Assembly (NCBI GenBank): GCA_947499635.1
Contig: CANMPD010000001.1
Coordinates: 248,001 to 312,000 of the forward strand
Length of the DNA: 64,000 nt
Source: an uncultured Paracoccaceae bacterium
Lineage (GTDB): Bacteria; Pseudomonadota; Alphaproteobacteria; Rhodobacterales; Rhodobacteraceae
Reading direction: 5' to 3'
In this document: positions 46,573-57,575 of the stretch, in pieces
How positions within the stretch are numbered: position 1 is the stretch's first letter
How the letters are laid out: each line of letters begins with the position of its first letter
The notes under the pieces: model-generated
What the model was told of the DNA's origin: nothing
What the model saw: only the letters and a program-made list of their open reading frames with translations
Database searches by the model: none
Translations under genes and position numbers: made by a program

Positions 46573-48663
46573 CTAACCGACAGATATGAGACGGATTGCT
46601 TCGTCTTGTCGCAACAACCAAAGTAGAACACGGGCAGCCTGCCCTCTTGCAGATTTAAGTGTTGGATCACGCTGGAGCAAAGCGCGTGCATCGCTTTGTG
46701 CAATGGCCATAAGCCCTGATTGGCGTTCTAAGTCCGCTATTTTGAAACGCGGCAATCCAGATTGAGCAGTCCCAATCATGTCACCAGCTCCGCGCATTTG
46801 CAAATCTGTCTCAGAAATATGAAAGCCGTCCTCGGTTTCGCGCAAAACCTCTAACCGTTTTCGGCCTGTTTCACTCAGGGGAGATTGATACATCAACAAG
46901 CATGTCGATTGTGCGGACCCACGACCAACACGGCCACGCAGTTGGTGGAGCTGTGCAAGACCAAAGGTCTCGGCCCGTTCAATCACCATAATTGTCGCGT
47001 TGGGAACGTTTACTCCCACTTCAATCACCGTGGTGGCAACCAAAACACGGCTGTTCCCATCCTGAAAAGACTGCATGGCCGCGTCTTTTTCGGCCGGTGG
47101 CATTTGCCCATGCACCAACCCAACCACATCCTCACCTAGTGCAGCGCGTAGATGTTTAAAGCGCTCCTCAGCGGCAATTAGATCTGAAACCTCGGACTCT
47201 TCGACCAAGGGGCAGACCCAATAACACTGTCGTCCCTCTTCTATGGCTTTACGCAGATGCGACAACACATCATTCATACGTTCAGTGGCCATAACCGCCG
47301 TTTTGATAGGTTTACGCCCCGGAGGTTTCTCGTCTAGGATCGATACTTCCATATCTCCGTACTGCGTCAGAGCTAAGGAACGCGGAATTGGCGTTGCTGT
47401 CATAACCAAAACATCAGCATTTTGGCCTTTTTCGGCAAGTTCCATTCTTTGCCGAACCCCAAATCGGTGCTGTTCATCAACGACGACCAACCGAAGGTCC
47501 TGAAAATCAACACCCTGTTGGAAAACCGCATGAGTTCCAACGAGTATTTGAATATCGCCGCGCGCCAGAGCGGCAAGCTTAGCCTTTCGATCGCGCCCCT
47601 TGTCCCGCCCCGTTAACAATTCAAGCACAACACCGGCTTGTTCCGCCAAAGGCTGCAATCCTTCAAGATGTTGCCGTGCCAGAATTTCTGTGGGCGCCAT
47701 CATCACCCCTTGCCCACCAGCCTCAACTGCGACCAATAACGACATAAACGCGACCAAGGTTTTTCCTGCTCCGACGTCTCCTTGCAACAGCCGGTTCATG
47801 CGTTGTGGCGCGGCCATATCGTCCGTAACCTCAGCAATAGAACGCGCCTGTGCATTTGTTGGCGTATAAGGTAGAGATTTCAAGACTGCACTTTGCAGTT
47901 TTCCCGTCGCTACACTGCTACGCCCCGGTGCACTGCGCTCTGTGGCTCGAGCTATGGCAAGTGTAAGCTGATGCGCGAACAGTTCATCATAAGCCAAGCG
48001 CGCCCGCGCAGGCGCATCCGGCAGTATATCATCAAACGCTTCAGGATGATGCGCGGTTGTCAAAGCCGTTTTCCAGCTGGGCCAACCTTCACGATCCAAC
48101 AAGGCAGTGTCGCACCATTCTTGTAAATCAGGCGCACGCTCTAATGCACTGCGGGTCGCTTTATGACAGGTCTTTTGTGTCAATCCTTGGGTCAGATGAT
48201 AAACCGCCTCGAATTCCGGAATATCGGCAGCTTCAGCAGCTGGTAACATATGCTCCGGGTGCACCATTTGTGCAAGTCCGTCGAAAAGTTCAATTTTACC
48301 AGACACCACACGACTGCTGCCTTCCGGCATTTGCGCCGTCAGATATTTGCTGCGCCCGTGGAAAAAAACAAGTTGAAATTCTATTTCAGAATCAGACACA
48401 TATATTCGATAAGCCCCATTGCGGTTTCTCGGCTCGACATGCCGCCCTACAATGACTTCAACAGTTGCAATCGCTGGAAACTCCATACCCCTTATCGTCT
48501 GGCGACGGCGGCGGTCTACGACAGCATAGGGAAGTGAATAAAGGAAATCTACGGGAGCGGAGAGATGTGTTTGCGTAAGACTAGCAGCTGTTTTTGGTCC
48601 AATGCCTTGCAAACTCTCCAATGTAGAGAACAGCGGAAACAGGACTTCGGGCCGCCCACTCAT
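46573..48663 (-). CDS. recG: ATP-dependent DNA helicase RecG
   Basis: A 696-residue SF2 helicase that remodels stalled replication forks and Holliday junctions. The N-terminal wedge/OB region starts LQGIGPKTAASL and YSLPYAVVDRRRR; the helicase core has Walker A GDVGAGKTLVAF, motif II VVVDEQHRFG and the motif HQLRGRVGRGS. Length is normal. It starts one base after the ligA stop codon, so ligA-recG are cotranscribed. Confidence 0.97.
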   Translation of the reverse strand: MSGRPEVLFPLFSTLESLQGIGPKTAASLTQTHLSAPVDFLYSLPYAVVDRRRRQTIRGMEFPAIATVEVIVGRHVEPRNRNGAYRIYVSDSEIEFQLVFFHGRSKYLTAQMPEGSSRVVSGKIELFDGLAQMVHPEHMLPAAEAADIPEFEAVYHLTQGLTQKTCHKATRSALERAPDLQEWCDTALLDREGWPSWKTALTTAHHPEAFDDILPDAPARARLAYDELFAHQLTLAIARATERSAPGRSSVATGKLQSAVLKSLPYTPTNAQARSIAEVTDDMAAPQRMNRLLQGDVGAGKTLVAFMSLLVAVEAGGQGVMMAPTEILARQHLEGLQPLAEQAGVVLELLTGRDKGRDRKAKLAALARGDIQILVGTHAVFQQGVDFQDLRLVVVDEQHRFGVRQRMELAEKGQNADVLVMTATPIPRSLALTQYGDMEVSILDEKPPGRKPIKTAVMATERMNDVLSHLRKAIEEGRQCYWVCPLVEESEVSDLIAAEERFKHLRAALGEDVVGLVHGQMPPAEKDAAMQSFQDGNSRVLVATTVIEVGVNVPNATIMVIERAETFGLAQLHQLRGRVGRGSAQSTCLLMYQSPLSETGRKRLEVLRETEDGFHISETDLQMRGAGDMIGTAQSGLPRFKIADLERQSGLMAIAQSDARALLQRDPTLKSARGQAARVLLWLLRQDEAIRLISVG

Positions 48664-48664
48664 A

Positions 48665-50926
<2,262 letters not shown>

Positions 50927-50973
50927 TTAGATCCTCAATCTTGGCATGTGATACGCATAGCGACAACGAAGGT

Positions 50974-50996
50974 CTAGCCCTTCTCATATGGGCTAG
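50974..50996. other. Hairpin upstream of ligA
   Basis: CTAGCCC (50974-50980) pairs with GGGCTAG (50990-50996) over 7 bases with a nine-base loop. It lies directly beyond the T-run of the ctrA terminator, 66 bases before ligA. It might back up the terminator or be part of the ligA leader. Confidence 0.4.
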
Positions 50997-51035
50997 AAAA
51001 AATTAGGGCCTGTTTAGGAGATCCCTAAGCAGGCC
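50997..51035 (-). terminator. Intrinsic terminator of ctrA
   Basis: On the minus strand GGCCTGCTTAGG pairs with CCTAAACAGGCC over 12 positions, including one G-U wobble, around a five-base loop; CTAATTTTTT follows. The hairpin is at 51007-51035 on the plus-strand coordinates, about 49 bases after the ctrA stop codon. Confidence 0.88.
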
Positions 51036-51083
51036 TTAAATATTCGTACTCAAGTGGTATTAAAAAGACCACACAGGCGCGTT

Positions 51084-51803
51084 TTATGCACCAACAGCAA
51101 TGCGTGTATCGTCATCTACATGGTCTTGTTGTGGATCGCGCAAAACATACCCACGGCCCCATACTGTCTCGATATAATTGTCGCCACCGGTCGCCGTGCT
51201 AAGCTTCTTGCGCAGTTTACAGATAAATACGTCAATGATCTTAAGCTCAGGCTCATCCATGCCACCGTAGAGGTGATTAAGGAACATCTCTTTTGTGAGC
51301 GTCGTCCCCTTACGCAACGACAGAAGTTCGAGCATTTGGTACTCTTTCCCTGTCAGATGGACTGTTTTACCCTCGACGTCGACAGTCTTGGCATCAAGAT
51401 TGACTGCGATTTTACCAGTATTGATAACCGATTGTGAGTGTCCTTTGGAGCGACGGATAATCGCGTGGATCCGGGCAACTAGTTCTTCACGATGGAACGG
51501 TTTGGTCAGATAGTCATCAGCTCCAAAGCCGAACCCTTTGATCTTGTTTTCAGTGTCATCTGCACCAGACAAGATCAAAATGGGCGTTTCGATACGAGAC
51601 ATGCGTAACTGACGCAGGACCTCATGGCCGTTCATGTCAGGTAAGCCAAGATCTAGAAGAATAAGATCGTAGTCATATAGCTTGGCAAGATCTATGCCTT
51701 CTTCACCCAAATCCGTCGTGTAAACGTTTAGGTTTGCGTGGGTGAGCATCAGTTCAATGCTCTTTGCTGTTGTGGGGTCATCCTCAACGAGAAGAATGCG
51801 CAT
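51084..51803 (-). CDS. ctrA: Cell-cycle response regulator CtrA
   Basis: A 239-residue OmpR-type response regulator. Receiver with phospho-acceptor Asp51 ([18 protein letters not shown]); C-terminal winged helix with the recognition segment [34 protein letters not shown], the family signature. In alphaproteobacteria it is activated by the CckA-ChpT relay; in Rhodobacterales it mainly controls motility, gene-transfer agents and quorum-related genes and is often not essential. An inverted repeat and TTAA-type sites lie just upstream of its start, suggesting self-control. Ends in a strong terminator; sciP lies upstream on the same strand. Confidence 0.98.
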   Translation of the reverse strand: MRILLVEDDPTTAKSIELMLTHANLNVYTTDLGEEGIDLAKLYDYDLILLDLGLPDMNGHEVLRQLRMSRIETPILILSGADDTENKIKGFGFGADDYLTKPFHREELVARIHAIIRRSKGHSQSVINTGKIAVNLDAKTVDVEGKTVHLTGKEYQMLELLSLRKGTTLTKEMFLNHLYGGMDEPELKIIDVFICKLRKKLSTATGGDNYIETVWGRGYVLRDPQQDHVDDDTRIAVGA

Positions 51804-51841
51804 ATTGGGTTCTCCGCCTATACTCTGTTTACTTCGTTGCG

Positions 51842-51876
51842 TTAACCTTGATTGGAAAAGGTTAATGTCTCGTTAC
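51842..51876. promoter_or_regulatory. TTAACC inverted repeat and CtrA-like sites upstream of ctrA
   Basis: TTAACCTT (51842-51849) and AAGGTTAA (51858-51865) form an exact inverted repeat with an eight-base spacer, 39 bases before the ctrA start codon. The second arm runs into TTAA-TGTCTCG-TTAC (51862-51876), one base from the full CtrA site TTAA-N7-TTAA. TTAACC is a CtrA half-site in relatives. Self-regulation is inferred. Confidence 0.5.
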
Positions 51877-51921
51877 TATGTTCGTTAATTTTCCCTACAA
51901 CTGCAAGTTATTCAGAAGTAT

Positions 51922-52206
51922 CTAGCCTTCCGCGCTACGATAATCCTTTAGTCTAGTTGTTTTCAGGGCATCCTCGCCATGATCAGCGACCGCCGAGATC
52001 CAACTGCGAAACTCTTCTTCGCTCAACCCATACATAGCCAGCGCCTCATTTTGAGGAACCAAACCATATAAAACACCCCGCACGACAGCCGCCTTACGTG
52101 AGGCGACCCAACGCTTGGTCTTTGTCGGAGGTAAATCCGCTCTTGTCATAACAGACCCATCTGGGAGAGTGACTGCCCGAGGTCCATCTACTTTCTTCAA
52201 ATACAT
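51922..52206 (-). CDS. sciP: SciP-like CtrA inhibitor (DUF1153)
   Basis: A 94-residue helix-turn-helix protein of the DUF1153 family. It begins MYLKKVDGPRAVTLPDGSVM, then TRADLPPTKTKRWVASRKAAVV and the helical segment YGLVPQNEALAMYGLSEEEFRSW. In Caulobacter SciP binds promoter-bound CtrA and stops it from activating transcription. I use ATG 52206: the frame is open to 52623, but the extra part is antisense to mnmA. It lies 118 bases upstream of ctrA on the same strand and is divergent from mnmA. Confidence 0.92.
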   Translation of the reverse strand: MYLKKVDGPRAVTLPDGSVMTRADLPPTKTKRWVASRKAAVVRGVLYGLVPQNEALAMYGLSEEEFRSWISAVADHGEDALKTTRLKDYRSAEG

Positions 52207-52347
52207 CGAATTATCCTTACCACGATGCAACTTCTTGAGTGCTGGATCAGGATCCGCTGTTAGCCTTAATGACGAATGAAATGTCCCCCTTGAGAATAGT
52301 TCTAATTTTCGTATATTCTTCGACGATTTCCAATTCAGGAGCATGCT

Positions 52348-53508
52348 ATGGCGCTGGACGATAAAGCCCCAGTGGACAACCACCCGTTGAATTCTCTTGG
52401 TTTTGCCAAGCCACCCTCGCAGACGCGTGTGGTCGTTGCCATGTCTGGTGGCGTCGACAGTTCTGTAGTGGCTGCCTATCTGGCGGAACAGGGATATGAT
52501 GTCGTGGGTGTCACATTGCAGCTCTATGATCATGGGGCTGCCTTGGCAAAGAAAGGTGCTTGTTGCGCAGGCATCGATATCCATGATGCCCGCCGTGTCG
52601 CAGAAGAGCGCGGCTTTCCTCACTACGTATTGGACTATGAAAACATCTTCAAAGATGCCGTCATAGACGAGTTTGCTGATAGCTATCTGGCAGGCGCCAC
52701 ACCGGTGCCCTGTATCCGTTGTAACGAACGGGTGAAATTCAAAGATCTGCTACAGACGGCCAAAGACTTAGATGCCGATTGCATGGCGACAGGTCATTAC
52801 ATCCAACGCAAGATGGGCGTGCAAGGCGCAGAGCTGCACAGTGCAGAAGATGCGAACCGCGATCAAAGCTATTTTCTGTTCTCAACCACTCCGGAACAGC
52901 TTGATTTTCTTAGATTTCCTTTGGGACATCTCCCTTCCAAGGACGCTACGCGTGAGATGGCCGCACAGTATGGATTGGCTGTTGCAGACAAACCTGACAG
53001 CCAAGATATCTGCTTTGTACCGGATGGAAATTACGCGAGCTTGATCGAAAAATTACGCCCCGGAGCAGCAGAACCTGGTGATATTATCCATGCTGATGGT
53101 CGTGTTTTGGGAAGCCATAATGGGGTGATCCATTACACGATTGGCCAGCGCCGCGGCCTTGGGATTGGCGGGTTGAGCGAGCCGTTATACGTGGTCAAAC
53201 TCGACGTGGAAACCAAGCATGTTGTCGTCGGTCCCAAGGACCTCCTCGCGACACGCACGGTGCCGGTACGTGAGATTAACTGGCTTGGGGATGAACCGTT
53301 CACCAGCCGCGATGAATGGCATACACAGGTCAAAGTTCGCTCGACCCGTCCACCACGCGAGGCCATCATTCGCCCCCTTACAGACACCACAGCCGAGGTC
53401 GAACTTCTCACTCCGGAAGAGGGTATCTCACCAGGTCAGGCATGCGTTTTTTACGCCAATGAGGGGAGTCGCATCTTTGGTGGTGGCTGGATTTGGCGCG
53501 GGTATTGA
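52348..53508 (+). CDS. mnmA: tRNA-specific 2-thiouridylase
   Basis: A 386-residue ATP-dependent enzyme that puts sulfur on U34 of tRNAs for Lys, Glu and Gln. PP-loop [15 protein letters not shown] at residues 31-45; catalytic cysteines in PVPCIRCNE and in [14 protein letters not shown]-terminal beta-barrel with [20 protein letters not shown] stands 6 bases before ATG 52348. It is divergent from sciP and converges on lpxB, so it is a single-gene unit. Confidence 0.97.
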   Translation: MALDDKAPVDNHPLNSLGFAKPPSQTRVVVAMSGGVDSSVVAAYLAEQGYDVVGVTLQLYDHGAALAKKGACCAGIDIHDARRVAEERGFPHYVLDYENIFKDAVIDEFADSYLAGATPVPCIRCNERVKFKDLLQTAKDLDADCMATGHYIQRKMGVQGAELHSAEDANRDQSYFLFSTTPEQLDFLRFPLGHLPSKDATREMAAQYGLAVADKPDSQDICFVPDGNYASLIEKLRPGAAEPGDIIHADGRVLGSHNGVIHYTIGQRRGLGIGGLSEPLYVVKLDVETKHVVVGPKDLLATRTVPVREINWLGDEPFTSRDEWHTQVKVRSTRPPREAIIRPLTDTTAEVELLTPEEGISPGQACVFYANEGSRIFGGGWIWRGY

Positions 53509-53596
53509 CCCTAATAATGTGGCGAAAATCGCACCGAATCTGCGCAATTTAGTGAAAATTGTGGCTAGTTTTGATTATGGCATTCCCAAATTGCCT

Positions 53597-54754
53597 TCAT
53601 AAACCAGCCAAAACAGCGCGGGCAGCACGTAAACCAGGTGCTTCCCCTCCCTGTCCCAGACGCTCCATGGTTAATTCCATCGCTAAATCTTGAGATTCGC
53701 GTTCCTGAAGTGCGGCAGTTAACCCTGCTGAGATGGCGGTAGGTGTGCAATCAGGCCCCAAAAACTCAGACACAACGCGCGTATCACTGACCAAATTTAC
53801 CAAGGTCACCGTATCAATCAGTGCCATTCGCTTCATCATTTGCCATGTGAGCCAGTTAAATGTGTACGCGATCACCATAGGTGTTTTGGACGCGGCAAGT
53901 TCTAGTGAGACCGTACCAGATGCTGCCAAAGCAATTTCTGCCCCTTTAAACACAGCCCGTTTACGCGCAGCTGCGACATCAGGGTCGATACCTCTGGGAT
54001 CGAGTACAACAATTTGTTCTGGCCATAGATCCAGTTGTTGTTTCACAGTTTCGACAACTGGGCCGGCCGCAGGCAATACCACGCGAAATTCCGGGTGCGT
54101 TTTAATGAAATCACGCAATGCAGGACCAAATACCGGCGCCAACCGAGAAACTTCGGATTTACGAGAGCCGGGAAGCGCAACAATATAGGGGTCTTCTCCC
54201 AAACCAAGTTCGGCCCGAATACCCTCGACATCGGCATCTGTCGAAACTGATTCTGCAACAACAGGATGCCCGACAAAATCGCATTGAATACCCGCCTTGT
54301 GCATATAAGGTGGCTCGAATGGCAAAATAGCCAAGACCTGATCAATAAAACGCGCCATTTTCTGCGCGCGTTTGGGTCGCCAAGCCCAGACGGTGGGTGC
54401 AACATAATGAACCGTACGGATATCGCTACGGTCTTTTACCAATTTGGCAACTCGCAGGCAGAAATCAGGACTATCAATCGTGATTAACACATCCGGCTGC
54501 ATTGCAATCACAGCATCTGCAACCTCTGAAATCCGGCGTTTTAGGTGACGATACTTAGGTAGAACCTCTGCGATTCCCATCACCGACAGCTCGTCCATCG
54601 GGAATTGCGATGTCAAACCTGCCGCTTGCATTAAGACACCGCCAACACCTTGATACGTCACATCAGGTTGCAACGTGTTTAACCCTTGCATCAAGGCACC
54701 GCCCAAGCGATCTCCTGATGGCTCGCCTGCGACAATAAAAACCCGAAGGCTCAT
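53597..54754 (-). CDS. lpxB: Lipid-A-disaccharide synthase
   Basis: A 385-residue GT19 glycosyltransferase that joins UDP-diacylglucosamine and lipid X on the inner face of the inner membrane. Landmarks: FIVAGEPSGDRLGGALM at the start, YQGVGGVLMQAAGL, VAPTVWAWRPKRA, FVGHPVVAES, LPGSRKSEVSRLAP and ASGTVSLELAASKTPMVIAY. Overlaps lpxI by 4 bases and is last in the fabZ-lpxA-lpxI-lpxB series. Confidence 0.97.
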   Translation of the reverse strand: MSLRVFIVAGEPSGDRLGGALMQGLNTLQPDVTYQGVGGVLMQAAGLTSQFPMDELSVMGIAEVLPKYRHLKRRISEVADAVIAMQPDVLITIDSPDFCLRVAKLVKDRSDIRTVHYVAPTVWAWRPKRAQKMARFIDQVLAILPFEPPYMHKAGIQCDFVGHPVVAESVSTDADVEGIRAELGLGEDPYIVALPGSRKSEVSRLAPVFGPALRDFIKTHPEFRVVLPAAGPVVETVKQQLDLWPEQIVVLDPRGIDPDVAAARKRAVFKGAEIALAASGTVSLELAASKTPMVIAYTFNWLTWQMMKRMALIDTVTLVNLVSDTRVVSEFLGPDCTPTAISAGLTAALQERESQDLAMELTMERLGQGGEAPGLRAARAVLAGL

Positions 54755-55539
54755 GCGTCAATCAACCAAAGAAACAAGCCCAAGCGATCACATTCGGCGA
54801 TCACCTGTTCACGGGATAAAACAATCACACCACCCGCAGTAAGCACTATTCCAGACAAACCTGCATCCGCAACAGCCTGAACTGTTTTAGATCCAATTGT
54901 TGGCAGGTCAGCACGGCGATCTTGGCCTGATTTTGGTGCCTTGAATAGAATACCGCCCTGACCGTCTGGTCGGCGCGTCAGTTGTGAAAGCATATGATCC
55001 GTGCCAAATATGGTCTCGACAGCGATGGCCTGACCGCTGCGGACGGCACACGCTTGACCGATATCCACCGCCGACATTGCATCCACAATCACTGCGCCGC
55101 GCGCAGCGTCTGCTTTGTCAATTTCGCCGGGCTGTATTTGTGTCACAATCCCAGCAGGCATCAAAAGATCTGGCGCGATCTCGTGAGCTGCGACAATTTC
55201 AAAGCCCGCTTGAACAATGATCTGCATGATTGCACGCAGCGCGCCATCATCACCAGAACCAATTGCCGCCTGGATCACTGGAACCAAAGGCAAAGTTTCC
55301 GCATCAATCATAGATGGGTCTATGTTCGGGCGCGATACAGCCCCAGCCAAACAAATTTTGGTAACATCTGCTGCTTTAAGACGCGCTAAAAAGCTACCAA
55401 ACTGTTCAATTCGAAAGGTAATCTCCGGATCCAGCATATCCGGCAAACTGCCTTCAAGCCCACAAACTAGAGGGCGCGTCCTTAGGCGCGCGACAAGTTC
55501 GACAGGTAATGCGCCCATGCCAGCAATGACTGCAATCAT
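54751..55539 (-). CDS. lpxI: UDP-2,3-diacylglucosamine pyrophosphatase LpxI
   Basis: A 262-residue protein of the DUF1009/LpxI family, which replaces LpxH in alphaproteobacteria and attacks the other phosphate of UDP-diacylglucosamine. It starts MIAVIAGMGALPVELV; DGALRAIMQIIVQAGFEIVAAHEI and PKSGQDRRADLPTIGSKTVQAVADAG are characteristic, with an acidic residue in the last segment expected to be catalytic. It lies between lpxA (12 bases) and lpxB (4-base overlap). Confidence 0.95.
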   Translation of the reverse strand: MIAVIAGMGALPVELVARLRTRPLVCGLEGSLPDMLDPEITFRIEQFGSFLARLKAADVTKICLAGAVSRPNIDPSMIDAETLPLVPVIQAAIGSGDDGALRAIMQIIVQAGFEIVAAHEIAPDLLMPAGIVTQIQPGEIDKADAARGAVIVDAMSAVDIGQACAVRSGQAIAVETIFGTDHMLSQLTRRPDGQGGILFKAPKSGQDRRADLPTIGSKTVQAVADAGLSGIVLTAGGVIVLSREQVIAECDRLGLFLWLIDA

Positions 55540-55551
55540 CTCACTCTCCTC

Positions 55552-56337
55552 CTAACCGCCAGGTGTCAGGAACGAGCGATGTGTATCGCCGGTCACAAAC
55601 TTAACGATATCAAGCACATAATCGCTGTCACTTTCATCGCCCAAACGTTTTGCACGTTCCGAGAACGTCCCTTCGCCTTGGGCAAGCATTTGGAACGCTG
55701 CCCGCAACGCAGTAATATCCGCACGCGACACGCCACTGCGCTTTAAGCCAACTAGGTTCAGACCATCCAATTCGCCACGCGGCGCCTGAACCAGACCGTA
55801 AGGGATCACATCATTGGTCACCATCGACAAAGCACCGATAATTGCCCCTTTGCCAATTCGCACCCACTGATGCAAGCCAGACAAACCTCCAACGATGACG
55901 TCATCTTCCAAAACACAATGCCCGGCTACAGCAGACGAGTTGACGATGATAACCCTGTTACCAACCTGAGCATCATGCGCGATGTGGCATCCTGCCATAA
56001 ATAACCCATCATCACCGATACGCGTGATACCGCCACCACCTTCTGTACCGGCGTTTACAGTCACATGTTCTCGGATACGATTACGCGCACCGATGATCGT
56101 ACGACATTTTTCGCCCTTAAATTTCAGATCCTGCGGAATTTCACCAATGACCGAAAACGGGAAAACAACACTTTCATCGCCGATTTCTGTATCCCCGGTC
56201 ACAACGACATGGGACTTGAGCGTAACATTACGCCCAAGAACTACATCGGGGCCAACCACGCAAAACGGACCAATCTCACAGCCCTGCCCGATACTCGCAC
56301 CGTCTTCGATAATCGCACTAGGGTGTATTGCAGTCAT
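55552..56337 (-). CDS. lpxA: UDP-N-acetylglucosamine acyltransferase
   Basis: A 261-residue trimeric left-handed beta-helix enzyme that adds the first acyl chain in lipid A synthesis. Hexapeptide repeats run from the start (IHPSAIIEDGASIGQGCEIGPF) through about residue 190; the catalytic His is in the segment GCHIAHDAQVGN. The C-terminal helical part follows (ALRAAFQMLAQGEGTFSERAKRL). Its first base overlaps the last base of the fabZ stop codon. Confidence 0.97.
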   Translation of the reverse strand: MTAIHPSAIIEDGASIGQGCEIGPFCVVGPDVVLGRNVTLKSHVVVTGDTEIGDESVVFPFSVIGEIPQDLKFKGEKCRTIIGARNRIREHVTVNAGTEGGGGITRIGDDGLFMAGCHIAHDAQVGNRVIIVNSSAVAGHCVLEDDVIVGGLSGLHQWVRIGKGAIIGALSMVTNDVIPYGLVQAPRGELDGLNLVGLKRSGVSRADITALRAAFQMLAQGEGTFSERAKRLGDESDSDYVLDIVKFVTGDTHRSFLTPGG

Positions 56338-56819
56338 TATGCGCCCTCGACCGAACGATCGACCATCGCAGTAAACTCTGCTTCGGCGGCGACTTCTCCA
56401 TCAACAGTTGCACGGCCAGAGAATTTGAATATTTTCCCACCCATCTTGCCGCGTATGGTTTCAACATTCATTTCCAAGACATCGCCAGGGACAACTTTGC
56501 GGCGGAACTTGCATTTGTCGATATTCATAAAATAAATCAAAAGATCCGTATCGATCAAATCCATCCCGACCCCAAGCATAACACCAGATGTTTGCGCCAT
56601 TGCTTCGATGATCGTCACACCCGGCATAATGGGTGTTCCAGGAAAATGCCCTTGAAAATGTGGCTCGTTCATAGTGACATTTTTAATACCGCGCGCTGTT
56701 TTATATCCATCGATATCAACCACTTTGTCGATCAATAAAAATGGGTAGCGATGCGGTAAAATGCGCTGGATAAGTTGAATATCAGCAGATTTAAGGTCAC
56801 TGGACACATCGGCGGTCAT
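56337..56819 (-). CDS. fabZ: (3R)-hydroxyacyl-ACP dehydratase FabZ
   Basis: A 160-residue hot-dog-fold dehydratase of fatty-acid synthesis. The catalytic His is in [17 protein letters not shown] and the catalytic Glu in [15 protein letters not shown]. It supplies hydroxyacyl chains in balance with LpxA, whose gene it overlaps by one base. Common alphaproteobacterial order places lpxD before it; here the preceding gene is ompH. Confidence 0.97.
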   Translation of the reverse strand: MTADVSSDLKSADIQLIQRILPHRYPFLLIDKVVDIDGYKTARGIKNVTMNEPHFQGHFPGTPIMPGVTIIEAMAQTSGVMLGVGMDLIDTDLLIYFMNIDKCKFRRKVVPGDVLEMNVETIRGKMGGKIFKFSGRATVDGEVAAEAEFTAMVDRSVEGA

Positions 56820-56896
56820 AAGGTTATTCCATCTTTTAAAAGTTTAAAATGCTTTACCAAGACCTCTTAAGCAGAGCAAGCGAACAGGCGGTGCCT

Positions 56897-57571
56897 TTAG
56901 TTGTTCGTCTCAGTATCTGTGCCATCTTGGCTAAGACCCGGTGTAATGCCCACCATATTTTGCCCGTCAAGGATGATATTCAAGCGTGCAATAGCCAGAT
57001 CAGTAACGTCAACGGATGTCGCGCTGATCAAAACATTTGATTGTTCCAAAATCACTGCAGCCCCAGTTTCAGTCATTATATCCTCTAAGACAGGAAGTGC
57101 GACTTTCTGAAATTCACGTTGCGAGACCTGTTCAGCCGATGTGATTTCCGCGGATTTCTTTTCCTGTACAGCCCGGGTATTTTGAACCTTTTTGTCAAAG
57201 GCCTCAGCCAGCCTGCGAAAAACATTTGGGTCCGTAGACTGCCGTCGCTGCGCTAAATCTTGTTCTTCGGCTTTCAGTTCTGCCTCTATGCGGCTGTTTT
57301 CTGCCGCAAGCACGGCGCTACGCGCCTGAATTTCCTGAGCAACCTGTTTCCCGTAGGCACTTTTGGCATAAAACTCGTTGGAATTAATCGTCAGAACGAC
57401 ACTCCGAGGAAGACCAATAACGGGCGCAGGTTGGGTGGTTTCTTGTAAACTGGGCGAAACAACCACCCCAATCTGGGGCGAAAACTTAGGTTGCGCAACA
57501 GCAGTTGTTGCAATTACACAGCCTAAACATCTTAGAAAAGATCGCGCCAGCATCAGTGTCACACCCGACAT
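56897..57571 (-). CDS. OmpH/Skp-family periplasmic chaperone
   Basis: A 224-residue periplasmic protein. Signal peptide with hydrophobic FLRCLGCVIATTAVA and a cut before QPKFSP. The central part is a long charged coiled coil (QEIQARSAVLAAENSRIEAELKAEEQDLAQRR, about residues 80-150) that forms the tentacles of the Skp trimer and holds unfolded outer-membrane proteins for BamA. An Asp/Glu-rich tail is followed by a threonine-rich end. It starts 4 bases after bamA stops, so the two are coupled. Confidence 0.9.
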   Translation of the reverse strand: MSGVTLMLARSFLRCLGCVIATTAVAQPKFSPQIGVVVSPSLQETTQPAPVIGLPRSVVLTINSNEFYAKSAYGKQVAQEIQARSAVLAAENSRIEAELKAEEQDLAQRRQSTDPNVFRRLAEAFDKKVQNTRAVQEKKSAEITSAEQVSQREFQKVALPVLEDIMTETGAAVILEQSNVLISATSVDVTDLAIARLNIILDGQNMVGITPGLSQDGTDTETNN

Positions 57572-57575
57572 ATGT

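Noticed and set aside
52207-52623. N-terminal extension of the SciP frame
   Set aside because: It is antisense to mnmA and not part of the DUF1153 domain; the ATG at 52206 fits the family length.
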